In this document: positions 1-9,240 of the stretch, piece by piece
How the letters are laid out: the number at the start of each line of letters is the position of its first letter
How positions within the stretch are numbered: position 1 is the first letter of the stretch
From: Gamarada debralockiae
Lineage: Eukaryota > Ascomycota > Leotiomycetes > Helotiales > Hyphodiscaceae
Assembly (NCBI GenBank): GCA_002803225.1
Contig: NXFV01001199.1
Coordinates: 1 to 22,659, forward strand
Direction of reading: 5' to 3'
DNA length: 22,659 nt
Translations under genes and position numbers: made by a program
The notes under the pieces: model-generated
What the model saw: only the letters and a program-made list of their open reading frames with translations
Told to the model about the DNA's origin: nothing
Database searches by the model: none

Positions 1-28
1 CTAGCCCTAGCCCTAGCCCTAACCCTCT
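1..28. repeat. Telomere-like repeat at the window's left edge
   Basis: About four C-rich hexamers: three CCCTAG-type units at the outer side, one CCCTAA, then a broken CCCTCTAA. Read on the other strand these are CTAGGG and TTAGGG, close to the usual fungal telomere unit TTAGGG. The C-rich strand lies at the 5' end, the orientation expected of a left chromosome end. The array is short and degenerate, and the next sequence (tagccttaatagct-type units) is itself similar, so part of it could be a variant of the neighbouring 15-bp repeat. Confidence 0.6.
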
Positions 29-30
29 AA

Positions 31-210
31 TAGCCTTAGCCTTAATAGCTCTAGCCTTAATAGCTTTAGCTTTAATAGCTCCGCCCTTTATAGCTCTACC
101 CTTTATAGCTCTACCCTTCGCAGCTCTATCCTTTATAGCTCCACCCTTCGTAGCTCTATCCTTTATAGCTCTACCCTTTATAGCTCTATCCTTTATAGCT
201 CTACCCTTAT
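31..210 (-). repeat. 15-bp tandem array coding for Lys-Gly-Arg-Ala-Ile repeats (L)
   Basis: About a dozen 15-bp units of the form tagctctaccctttatag, with variants. On the minus strand the period is five codons and reads Lys-Gly/Asp-Arg-Ala-Ile, so unit changes keep the frame. The equivalent array in copy R is two units shorter, a difference of 30 bp. The telomere junction lies at the outer end of this array. Confidence 0.8.
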
Positions 211-900
211 CTTCCTTGTTCTTACTAACCTTAGATATACTAGACTTTATAGTATTGGATTTACTAGAGGTCTTCTTACTAGTAAAGGAGGTAATATATT
301 AATCAAAGATTAAAGACTTAAAGATCTTATTAGTATAAGTAAAAGAATTATCCTTTTCTACTATAGTAAGCTTCTACTTCTTTATAGTAGAGGGCTTGCT
401 AGTCTTTGTAGCAGATAGCTTACTAATCTTTGTAGTAGAGGGCTTACTAATCTTTAGGCTCTTTAATAGAGTAATATTAGGGTAAGAAGAGTAGTAGAAA
501 CCTAAGATAATAAGTTATAGGCAAAAAGATTAATAGGAGGTTTCTTAGCCTATAAAGTAGTAAGTTACTTAAAGTTAAAATTATTATTACTCTTATAAGA
601 GTACTTCTTAGGAGAACTAGTAGCCTCTTTATTAATATTATCCTCTCTTCCTTTACTATTACTAAATTCCTTAATCTCTTTCTTAATCTTTAAGTCCTTT
701 ACTTTAACTTACTCTCTATATATCTCCTGCTTAATACTCTTAACTTCTTATTCGTTAGAGGAGATTGATTAGATAGTAACTATTTTACTAGATAAAGTTA
801 AGATTACTATAGATAGTTTAGTTGACTTACTAAGCTTACTAGAAGAGTATATAGATATAATACTAGTACTATAGAGAGTTATAGTAGTCGGGGCTAGTAG
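31..900 (-). pseudogene. Lysine-rich repeat protein relic, truncated by the telomere
   Basis: This is the left-copy counterpart of the better preserved relic at about 18016-19000. Minus-strand reading gives a Ser/Thr-rich start, then a charged coiled-coil-like stretch near 640-760 (EQEVKSIKQEIYREQ with stops read as Gln), then Ser/Lys-rich sequence, then the Lys-Gly-Arg-Ala-Ile array. Interruptions in the stretch I followed are TAA or TAG. Copy R continues past the array for about 40 further codons to a Pro-Arg-Pro-Gln-Lys-Ser-Lys-Lys ending. Here that tail is replaced by telomere-like repeats, so this copy lost its 3' end. The upstream limit is approximate; no start codon survives. The family is not recognised. 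Composition suggests a disordered, basic, perhaps nucleic-acid-binding protein, but that is inference. Confidence 0.5.
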
Positions 901-1378
901 GAGTTAGATAAGGGTATTAAGCTTAGATTATAAGATTATAACTATATCTAGGAAGATAGCTAAAAGAGTTAGTAAGAGAATTAGGAAAATAATAGAGGAC
1001 TTACTCTTAATAGTATACTTTATAATAATTATACTAGTACTATTAATACAATAAACCTCTTATATAGTATTAACTATCTATAAAATATTAGTAATTAAGA
1101 AATAATAGTAAAATAAGCTAATTTTATCTTAGGAATAACTTTCTTAAGATAAAGAAAGTTTAATATCTTAATTATTACTAAGATTCATTAATAGTTATAG
1201 GGTTAGAGTTAAGTAAAAGAGAAATTCTATAGGGATATTTTAAGGTAAATAGAAAGTTTTACTAGTATACAGAAATCCTTACTACCTATAGAATACTATT
1301 ATAGTAATATTTTCTATCTAATATAAATACCGAATAATATAAATACTAATAGAATTTATAAGTTTATCTAGATAGACT

Positions 1379-1518
1379 TACTTTAGCTTAAGATTAAGTA
1401 GAAGTTAAGAATTAGTAAACAGTAGTTCTTAATAATTATTATATATATATTTAGGGATTAGTATATACTTATAGGCTAAAATATATAGTAGCTTAAACCT
1501 AATCTTAGACTAAAGTCA
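1379..1518. mobile_element. 140-bp inverted-repeat element (MITE-like), L copy
   Basis: The left end (1379-1404) begins TACTTTAGCTTAAGATTAAG. The reverse complement of the right end (1493-1518) begins TGACTTTAGTCTAAGATTAG, so about 20 of 25 positions agree and most differences are transitions. The interior is AT-rich with no frame. The same structure is found in copy R. I could not find a convincing target-site duplication, so 'mobile element' is an inference from size and inverted ends. The ends belong to the same motif family found between relics in the central block. Confidence 0.5.
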
Positions 1519-2100
1519 CTAGCTATAAAATCAAAAAGATAAATAAACGCTCTTATATTTAAATATAATAAATTCTACTAGTAATATAAAAACGTAGTAC
1601 TTTTAATTAAAAGAAGAACTTAGGATCTTACTTTAGTATTATATATATCTTAATTAGTATATTATTTATATTTAAATTAAGTCTATCTAATAGAAGTAAG
1701 TTAGTAAGGAAAGGTATCTTAACTCGATTTTATATAAGAAGGATAGCTTAAAGACTTTATTATACTTATAGGTATATTAAGAATAAGTATTATAGTAATA
1801 GGAGATATTACTAGTAAGTATTACTATAGTAGAGATCTAACCGAATAAATTATTATAATTTCAGCGGAGTATATAATATCTGTATTATAGAAATAGATAC
1901 TAGGAGATAATAGTATTAAAAGTACTTATTAACTAAGTAATAAGAAGAAGTAAGAAAGACTATATATAGGAACAAATTAAGAGAATAATTATTATCTATT
2001 TAATATAGTATTTTAGTATATTATTATATTAAACGTAGGTAAGAAAGTATATAATTAGGTTCTACTTTAGATATTATAGAACCTTAGTATCTCTATATAT

Positions 2101-3975
2101 CTAGCGAGATATATCCTATAAAAGGATTAGACTAATCTTAATAATAAGTAATAGGATTAGAATTAAGATCTAATTATTAGAGCTTTAGTAAAGTATAATC
2201 TATTAAAATAGAGAAAACTTATAGTAGGAAGCCCCTTAGGGATTATAGATCTAGTAGAACTATTCTATTCTAGTATACCTTAATTCTACTATACTTGTGT
2301 CTCTACCTACCTCTACTATAATAGGATCTAGGAATACTTAGGTAGGAGCGAGATCAGGTGTTATTTAGGAGTAGATACTATTCGACTAAATATAAGATTT
2401 AAAGCAGATATCTACTATATATTTAGAATTAGAAAGATAATAAGAATAGAGCTATACTTAAGAGGAGAAGATTATATTAGAGGACAGAGGAAGTAATAAA
2501 TTATCCTAGATTGTCTTCTACTATTATTAGTAGTAAGGTACGAGTATAAGCTAGTATAAGAGGCTACGGACAATAGAGTATTTAAGAGCATTATAATATA
2601 TTATATAGCTTAGGGAGGTATAATAAAGGTAATAAACTAGCTATTTCTAGCAGTCTACTAAATAGGAGCAAGTAGTAGAGCGCACTTTTATATACAGGTT
2701 ATAATAGAAACGAATATCTAGGAATATAATAGGCTCTAAGGGACTGTACTCTTCCCTATAGTAAATTAGGTATAAGGAGTTAAGAGTAGAAGGATAGTCT
2801 TTATATAGTACAAGTAAGCTATAGTAGTAAGCACAGTAGATGGCGATTAATATACGTAAGACTAGAAGGCATTTTAGCTAGTAGGAAGAGCTAGAGTCTT
2901 TAACGCTGATGACGCCTCTGAAGAATATGACTATGATGCCTCTAAAGAATATAACCACTAAAACAACAACTAAACGCTAGCGCAGCTGTAAGTAATAAAA
3001 TATAATAGGCCCTAAGACTAAGGCTTAGAAAGGGAGTTCTACCTAAGATTAAGCTTAAGTCCAAGCACGAAATCTTTATAGTATTAAGTAAATAATTATA
3101 ACCCTTCCCTATAACCCCTATAACCCCTATAATCCCTCTACTACTATTTAGAAAAACAAGATACAATTAATAGAAATCGAAATAGGCTCTATTAAATAAA
3201 TTAATACCTATCTTATAGAGTAAGTTTTAGTATATAATTTCAATAATATACTAATACTACAAAGGGTACAGAGATCGAACTTTACTAAACTCAACCTTAA
3301 GAATATAAACCAGCTCCTTTCTTTCTTATAAACTACCTCCCTTACTTAAGAATAACTTACTTAACTTAGATAATAGACTATAGCTAGAGGCTATTATAAA
3401 GATCGTAAAGAACTATAATATACTATTAGTACTAAGCCGAAAATTCGCGCATATAGCGGATTCTATATAATATAGACTAGCTAGGATAGTATTAATAGTA
3501 CTATTGTTTAAGGTCTAGAGGATAATATATAAAGATATTTAGTTAGCCTATAGTAGGTAAGTAATCACTATTTAGTAGACTTAGTATAGGCTATTATTAT
3601 ATATAGAGACTTCTTTTAGATAGAGGTCGATTAAATAGGTTAAGATAAGATAAGATAGCTAGGTCTACTTCTATGGCTTTTGCAAGATATTATACTATGC
3701 CTAGTTAGATTAATAACGACTGACTAACGAATACAATACTAAGACCTACTTACTGACTAGCTCAAGCTATCTAATCTAAAGAACTTTAGATATAGGGTAC
3801 TTTAGGATACAAGTAATATTATAGATACTTTATTTATAGGAATACTTTAGTTGTCTTTTATAGGTATAATAGTAGTAGCCTACTATAATAGTATTTATTA
3901 AGTCCTTAATATTATATATCTAATATAATATATAGGGTTTAACTTAAGAGAAATAATCTATAATAATAGTAGAAT
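2101..3975 (+). pseudogene. Unrecognised forward coding relic, L copy
   Basis: One forward frame (codons starting at 2101, 2914 and so on) can be followed for about 620 codons. It is cut by TAA/TAG at positions compatible with Gln and Trp. Only two TGA codons occur, near 3720-3755, and these could be altered Trp. The frame is densest between about 2167 and 2990, with few stops in some 275 codons and phrases such as LIVGSPLGIIDLVEL, IGASSRAHFYIQVIIE and FQLVGRARVFN (Q = TAG). It includes the in-frame 24-bp repeat at 2914-2961. The frame deteriorates after about 3900 and coding appears to continue in another frame. I recognise no domain, and no start survives. Upstream, between about 1000 and 2100, I see only the 140-bp element and no frame I trust. 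Confidence 0.45.
2914..2961 (+). repeat. 24-bp in-frame minisatellite, two units (L)
   Basis: Two units of gcctctgaagaatatgacta plus tgat/cca-type ends, each eight codons, reading Ala-Ser-Glu/Lys-Glu-Tyr-Asp/Asn-Tyr/His in the forward relic. Copy R carries four units at the same place. The acidic, tyrosine-rich unit would sit in a disordered linker. Confidence 0.85.
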
Positions 3976-3988
3976 AGAAAATAATAGT

Positions 3989-4800
3989 ATTAACTACTTC
4001 TTTGCTCTAAAGGACTCTTACTCTATTAATATATACTCTAATAGATTATACTACTTAAAATAAGCTTATTTTCAATTAGTAGTTATTAATTGATTACCTC
4101 TAATACTAATAGTAGAGTATAGTAGTAATATAGATAGTAAGAGTTAGATTATAATAATTATACCTATTATAGTTTAGTACTAGTATTTAGTTAAAGGAGA
4201 GCAGGTAGTTAATTATAATATTAAGGGATTTATACTATAGAAGGGCTAAAATTATTTTATTATATATTAGCTAATAAAAAGTAAAGATAAAGATATTTAA
4301 ATAGAGTTTAATAATATAAGAGAAGAGGTAGCTAAAGAGATTAAGTTATAGGATATAGGAGTACTAAAGAAGAAAAGAAGTAAGTTAAAGAAGGATAAAG
4401 AGTCTATATATTATATTATTATACTCTTTTATATTATAGATTTAGATAGTAGATAAGAGATATAGTATATATAGATTTCCTTTTCTAAGACGTTTAGTAG
4501 TAACTATAGAAAGTAATACCTTATTTCGACTTTTTAGAAATTAATAATAAACTATATTAAATCTAATAGGCTATTAAAAATTATATAGTATTCTTCTTAG
4601 CTAAGAGTAATTTTTCTCTTCTATCTAAGCTTAGACTAAAGGATAAAAGATAAATACTAAGAATTAAATAGAAATAGGGAACTAAGTATAAATAAGTAAA
4701 GAATCTCTTAGGTAGAAGTTCTCACCTAGTTTATACGCTTATTATAAGTAAGATAAAAGAAAAAAAGAATACTAAACTTTAGTTTATTTAAATACTATAA
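3989..4800 (+). pseudogene. Continuation of the forward relic in a second frame
   Basis: From about 3989 another forward frame opens and runs for about 270 codons with only TAA/TAG interruptions. A charged stretch near 4320-4400 reads REEVAKEIKL, one stop, then DIGVLKKKRSKLKKDKES and looks like a coiled coil or basic linker. The frame passes straight through 4425, where homology to copy R ends, and goes on to about 4790. This shows that copy L keeps the true downstream sequence. It may be the same gene as the relic at 2101-3975, joined through a frameshift or lost intron, or a second gene. A coiled-coil tail of this kind resembles those of some pogo/Fot1 transposases, but I see no DDE motifs and do not assign it. 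Confidence 0.4.
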
Positions 4801-4895
4801 TTAAATAATTTAACTATAAGGCACTAAAAATAAGCGATTTTTAATTTAGATTAAACTCTATTATAATATATAGTATTATTAAAAAAATTAAAAAT

Positions 4896-6145
4896 TAAAA
4901 ATTTCCTTAAACCTGCCTAACCCTAAGACTTAGTTTAGTTCTAGAATATATAAATTACTAGATATATATAATATACTAGTCTAAGCTTTTTTTATTTTAT
5001 AATTATATTATAAATTAGTTCTTTATCTTTTTAATTAAGTTTACTATCCATAACTAATATAAAGTATTATTATATAAACTACTTAATTTATTAATAGCTT
5101 TCTTAATTATTAAATTAATAATCTTTAAAGCTTACTATAGCTTTTTATCTTTATAATTAAGTAACTAATTAATATAAGTAATATACTTAAAGTTATAGCT
5201 ACTAAAGTATAATTACTATTATATAAAGTTCTACTAACTTATATTATTACTCTTTTTTATTTTATAATCTATAATTTCAAGCCTTTTATAGTCCTACTTA
5301 TTTATTTTATTAAATTCTTAGACTAGTTTATCTTAAATAATAGTATTTATATTTATATCTTCTTTTATTACTTTTACTTTTAAAGAAATATCTAAAGAAG
5401 TCTCTAGGGATTTTTAAGTAGTTATAATAAAATATTATTAGTATATATAACTAAAGAATATTTAAACTATAACTCTTATTTAATATATTAAATTATCTTT
5501 TAAGAACTATTAGCTATAGTCTTTATAATACTTTTATATTATATCCTTTAATATTATAATATAGTTATAATCTTTATTATTATATAATAGTATATTTAGT
5601 AGCTAGCTAAGTAATATAAATAAAGGACTACTTAGCTTAAGAATTTCTATATTTTTTAAGTATTATAATTAAAGTAACTTATACTTCTTAAGTAATAGTA
5701 TATATTACTTTTTATCTAGCTTGTATATATTATAAAGATAAGTCCTTAACTCTTAAACTACTATATAATATAAAGTATAAATTAAAACCTTATATTTAAT
5801 AATATATTTAAATATATTATCGTTTTAATTATTATTAGTCTAGCTATTACTATTAGCTTACTCTACTTACTAAAGAGTTACTAAATAAACAAGCGTAAGT
5901 TAGTAATAAGTAACTATATAACTTTAAACCTCTCTAACTTACTTATATTATAAATTTTAGATATTAGGCGCTAAGTCTTATAGTAAGTTAATTACTATAA
6001 GTATATTATAGAGTAAGAAAGGTTGTCCTAGTAAAGTTCTACCCGTTTTTCTTATACTACTAATCTAATAACTAATTTAACTAGGATAGTATACCCTGCT
6101 AAGCTACTTCTAGCGCTAATTTAACTTAAATTAGTGGCCGCCTTA
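4896..6145 (-). pseudogene. Unrecognised lysine-rich coding relic, minus strand
   Basis: A single minus-strand frame can be read for about 415 codons without any TGA and without a frame change. All interruptions are TAA or TAG. The first third (6145 to about 5850) keeps more C and G and includes RKTGRTLLGQPFLLYNILIV. The later part is Lys/Ile/Tyr/Asn-rich, for example LKVKVIKEDININTII and YKRLEIIDYKIKKSNNIS. The complementary forward frame gives Phe/Tyr-rich text with more stops, so I prefer the minus strand. No start or family can be named. Gln/Trp positions dominate the stop sites, as expected after RIP. Confidence 0.4.
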
Positions 6146-6886
6146 TATAAAGAGTTATAACTTTAGTTTTTATTAACTTATTATTAATTACTATTTTATA
6201 GGTTTTTAGTTAATATTAACTTTTTTATATTTTAAGTAAAAATATAATAATTTATCTTTATATTAAATAAAGATATATTATAAATAATTATTAAAGTTTA
6301 TTAAAGTTATATTATATTATAATAAAAATATATTTATATTAATTTAATAATAACTTAATTAAGTAAGTATAATAATATAAATAAAATTAAAATTTAAATT
6401 AAGTATATATTATTAATTAAAAGTATAAAAAAGAAGCTTATATAAGTATATATAATATATAATCTTTAAAAGCTCTTAAAAGCTTACTTAAGTTATATAC
6501 TTTTAATATATAATATTTAAGCTCTTAAAGCTATAATATTAACTTATTCTAATAATTTAAATAATAATATAATTACTTAAGCTTTTAAGACTCTTTATTT
6601 ACTACTATTAAGACTATTACTAATTAATTAATTATTATTACTTAATCTTCTTAGCTATTCTTTATATATTTAATATCTTTTTATATATTTTAAGTAATTT
6701 TTAAATTTAAGTCTTTATATATTTATTTAATTATAAAGTTAATTTTAGTAGAAGTTAATATTTTAAAGCTTAATAATATATAAATTATTATATTACTTAT
6801 ATATTTACTTTATATAATATATATTTTAAACTAAAGTCTAAACTTATAATTTATTTAATTTTTAAATTTAAAAGATACTTTTAATT
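6146..6886. other. Extremely AT-rich stretch without a gene
   Basis: This is the most AT-extreme part of the window, almost entirely A and T runs with scattered ctta/aagc. CpA and TpG are nearly absent. No frame stands out on either strand and no repeat unit is clear. It is probably an old, saturated RIP target. Confidence 0.6.
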
Positions 6887-7122
6887 AAGAAATACTTCTA
6901 CCTAAGAATACTTTATACTTCTACCTAAAAATACTTTTACCTAAGAATACTTTTACTTAAGAATACTTCTACTTAAGAATACTTTTACCTAAGAATACTT
7001 CTACTTAATAATACTTTTACCTAAGAAATACTTCTATCTAAGGAATACTTCTCTCGAAGAATACTTCTATCTAAGAATACTTTTATCTAAGAAATACTTC
7101 TATCTAAGAAATACTTTTACTT
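6887..7122. repeat. 16-17-bp minisatellite, about 14 units
   Basis: Units of the form aagaatacttctacct or aagaaatacttctatct, mostly 16 or 17 bp, with C/T differences and small length changes. One unit near 6903 carries an insertion of about six bases. The period is not a multiple of three, so the array is not coding. It runs directly into the 52-bp array, sharing the cttttactt boundary. Confidence 0.85.
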
Positions 7123-7350
7123 AAGCTTAAGCTAAAGTATTAATTTTATATAAAGATTTAAACCCCCTTTACTTAAGCTTAAGTAAAAGTATTAATTTTA
7201 TATAAAGATTCGAACTACTTTTATTTAAGCTTAGCTTAAAGTATTAATCTTATATAAAGATTCGAACTACTTTTACTTAAGTTTAGTCTAAAGTATTAAT
7301 CTTATACAAAGATTTGAACTACTTTTACCTAAGCTTAGCCTAAAGTCACC
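7114..7350. repeat. 52-bp tandem array, four units plus a partial fifth
   Basis: Units start at 7114, 7166, 7218, 7270 and 7322, exactly 52 bp apart. Each has cttttacttaagcttagc, then (t)aaagtattaat, a TATATAAAG stretch and a gattcgaac-like end. The partial fifth unit ends in the cleanest form of the dispersed motif, CCTAAGCTTAGCCTAAAGTC. The gattcgaac segment resembles a tRNA TPsiC arm or pol III B box, but no tRNA can be folded here. The array sits just downstream of the minus-strand relic at 7370-9240. Confidence 0.9.
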
Positions 7351-7369
7351 TTCTATAAAAATCTTTTCT

Positions 7370-9240
7370 TATATTATATAATATAAATCCTAATATCTTA
7401 TAATCTATTCCTATAGGTTATTTAGTATAGTAGATAATACATTAGACTCCTTAGTCTTTATAGAAATAAAATTACCTATTAAATCTAAATCCCCTTACTT
7501 ATAAGTAGACAGGATATCACAAAATACTTCCTTAATACAATCTTTACTAGGTTTAACCTTAGACTATCTAAGGTCTTTTCTTAAATTCTTAATCTGCTAC
7601 TATAGTTATTTTTCTTTCTGTTTAAGCTAATTGTAATTAGTTGTAAGCTCTTGTACTTATAGCCGTTAACGCTTAGCTGCTATATAAAGAGCTACTATTC
7701 TTCGATCCTACTGCCGTCGTTTGTATACTAAAATATTTTAATCTACTTAGAGCTCTTTCTCTTATCTAAGGACCTTAATAACCTATCTAATTAGGTACTT
7801 ATCCTAGTATTCTAATAAAATATAGTAGCTGTTCAGAGCTTTAGAACTATCCTTAACTACTACTACTTTTGCCTTATCTTAATCGTCTGCTTGTATATCT
7901 TAAACATAGCTATTTATAACCTACTTTTTAATGTAGACTTATTCTCTAGGTAAGCTATTATAAAGTATACTTAATCGTAAGTCCTTGGGAGAAGGTTTAC
8001 AGTTAAGTAGTAGGTATTAAAATAGGTTTGGGCAGTCGGCTGTTTGATCTAGTATAAGAACTTTAGATATTATATAGTAGTGTATTTGATTTGATTATTT
8101 TGTAGAGGGGTTTATAAGTAAAGATTATAGAAACTCGTAGTTCTAAGTATCTATAGCCTAGTAATAGTTAGTATATTTTCCTTTTATATACCTAGTGAGA
8201 GTAATATAATCTTTGAACTATTATATCTTCTTCTTATTAGTATAGTATATATAAGGCACAGTTGAGATAGTACCTCGCAAATAGGTAGTAGTAGTAATAT
8301 CTTATAAGGAGGTATTAATGTTGCTATTATCTACAGAGATCAGGTTACTTGTGCTAAAGCAAGGACAGAATCGATGACTAGGGATAATAAGCAGGCGTCG
8401 GATAGTTTTGATAGTAGATGGCCGGCCTATATTCTTAGAGGAGATATTAATATAATAGTAGGTATAAAACAAGGGAGTATAATAGAAGTACAATAATTCT
8501 TAAATAAGATTAACTTTGGCCTAATATTATACTAAAACTAATATAGTAGTAAATACTAGCTATATTATTAAAACAATTACTCTGGCAAACGCTAAAGGGA
8601 ATACAAAAACAACTAACTTATACTTGTCTTTAATATAACTTAGCTAGTATAAATATAACTTCTTTTAACTTTAGATTTTCTCTTTAATAGAGAAGTCAAA
8701 CTTAATATTATCTTTATAACTAATCTACTAAGGTATAGCTTATAAAGAAACGCCTCTTACCTTTCCTTAATATATCTTCCTCTAAGTACTCTTTTACTAT
8801 ACTACCTTCTAGCCTAAACAAAAGACTTGAATATCAAGTAATATTATTTATAGGCTAAGATAAATCTTCTCCCTTATACTATTGGCCTTTAATTAGCTCT
8901 AACCCTTTTGTACTTACTTCAAGGAGCTTATCTATGTAACTAGGAGTGCATTATACGCCTTTACTTGGCTCTCTATTTTCAGTAGTAAGTAGTACGTCTG
9001 TCTAGTCTTTATACAGCTCAATCTTGAACTCGAGATCATACTATGCCCCCCTCCTTTAGTCCTTAGAAATCAAGTGATATTAATATTTTCTGCTTTCTTT
9101 AATCAGCTCTGCTAAGGACCTAATGGTATACTAGATTCCATTTTCTAATTTATTCTCACGTGAAAGATCTGTACTATTTGCCTTATTTATAGAGGGTAAA
9201 AGATATTAGTCTCTTTTATATTTAGGTAATATACTTGAAG
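7370..9240 (-). pseudogene. Unrecognised coding relic with coiled-coil C-terminus, minus strand
   Basis: Two minus-strand frames join into about 620 codons. From about 9240 to 8735 one frame reads well, with few stops: SLAELIKESRKY, YDLEFKIELYKD, TDVLLTTENREPSKGV, LLFRLEGSIVKEYLEED. From about 8735 to 7370 a second frame continues through a 64-codon open stretch at 8302-8493 and on into a charged C-terminal part, with RRIVALYIAAKR followed by a Gln/Lys/Leu-rich coiled coil (QELTTNYN, LKQKEK, QIKNLRKDLR). Interruptions are TAG/TAA plus one TGA. The switch near 8735 may be an intron or a small indel. This interval keeps more TG and CA than its surroundings. The family is not recognised; the coiled coil suggests oligomerisation. 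Confidence 0.5.

Larger units (their letters stand above)
29..4425 (+). repeat. Long direct repeat, left copy (L), RIP-mutated
   Basis: This segment recurs in the same orientation at 18151-22566. Matching landmarks lie at a near-constant offset: 18092 near base 211, 18093 from about 1379 to 2914, and 18141 from 2962 to the end. Only one net base of length change therefore occurs outside two tandem arrays. Where I aligned the copies almost every difference is C/T or G/A, as RIP produces after duplication. Copy L is cut on its left by telomere-like repeats. Its right-hand sequence continues in the same reading frame beyond the homology edge at 4425, so 4425 marks where copy R was broken and is not a natural element end. 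By eye, L keeps more C and G than R around 2280-2960. Confidence 0.9.

Noticed and set aside
3109..3138. Short ctataacccc tandem as a telomere remnant
   Set aside because: Three 10-bp units that do not match TTAGGG periodicity and occur in both long copies inside the forward relic's frame.
2942..3166. Minus-strand open frame of 74 codons
   Set aside because: It lies opposite the forward relic, whose frame contains the 24-bp coding repeat and continues on both sides; the Leu/Ile/Gly-rich text fits an antisense shadow.
3989..4800. Pogo/Fot1-type transposase
   Set aside because: The charged Lys/Glu stretch resembles transposase tails, but I see no DDE signature or helix-turn-helix in the readable frames.
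4916..4926. Interstitial telomere sequence CCTAACCCTAA
   Set aside because: Only 11 bases; in sequence this rich in ctaa words it may occur by chance.
7200..7330. tRNA genes or tRNA-derived SINE
   Set aside because: gattcgaac resembles a TPsiC arm, but no acceptor or anticodon stems can be formed and the unit is a simple 52-bp tandem repeat.
6887..7350. CRISPR array
   Set aside because: Repeats are contiguous without unique spacers, and the composition is fungal RIP-mutated DNA.
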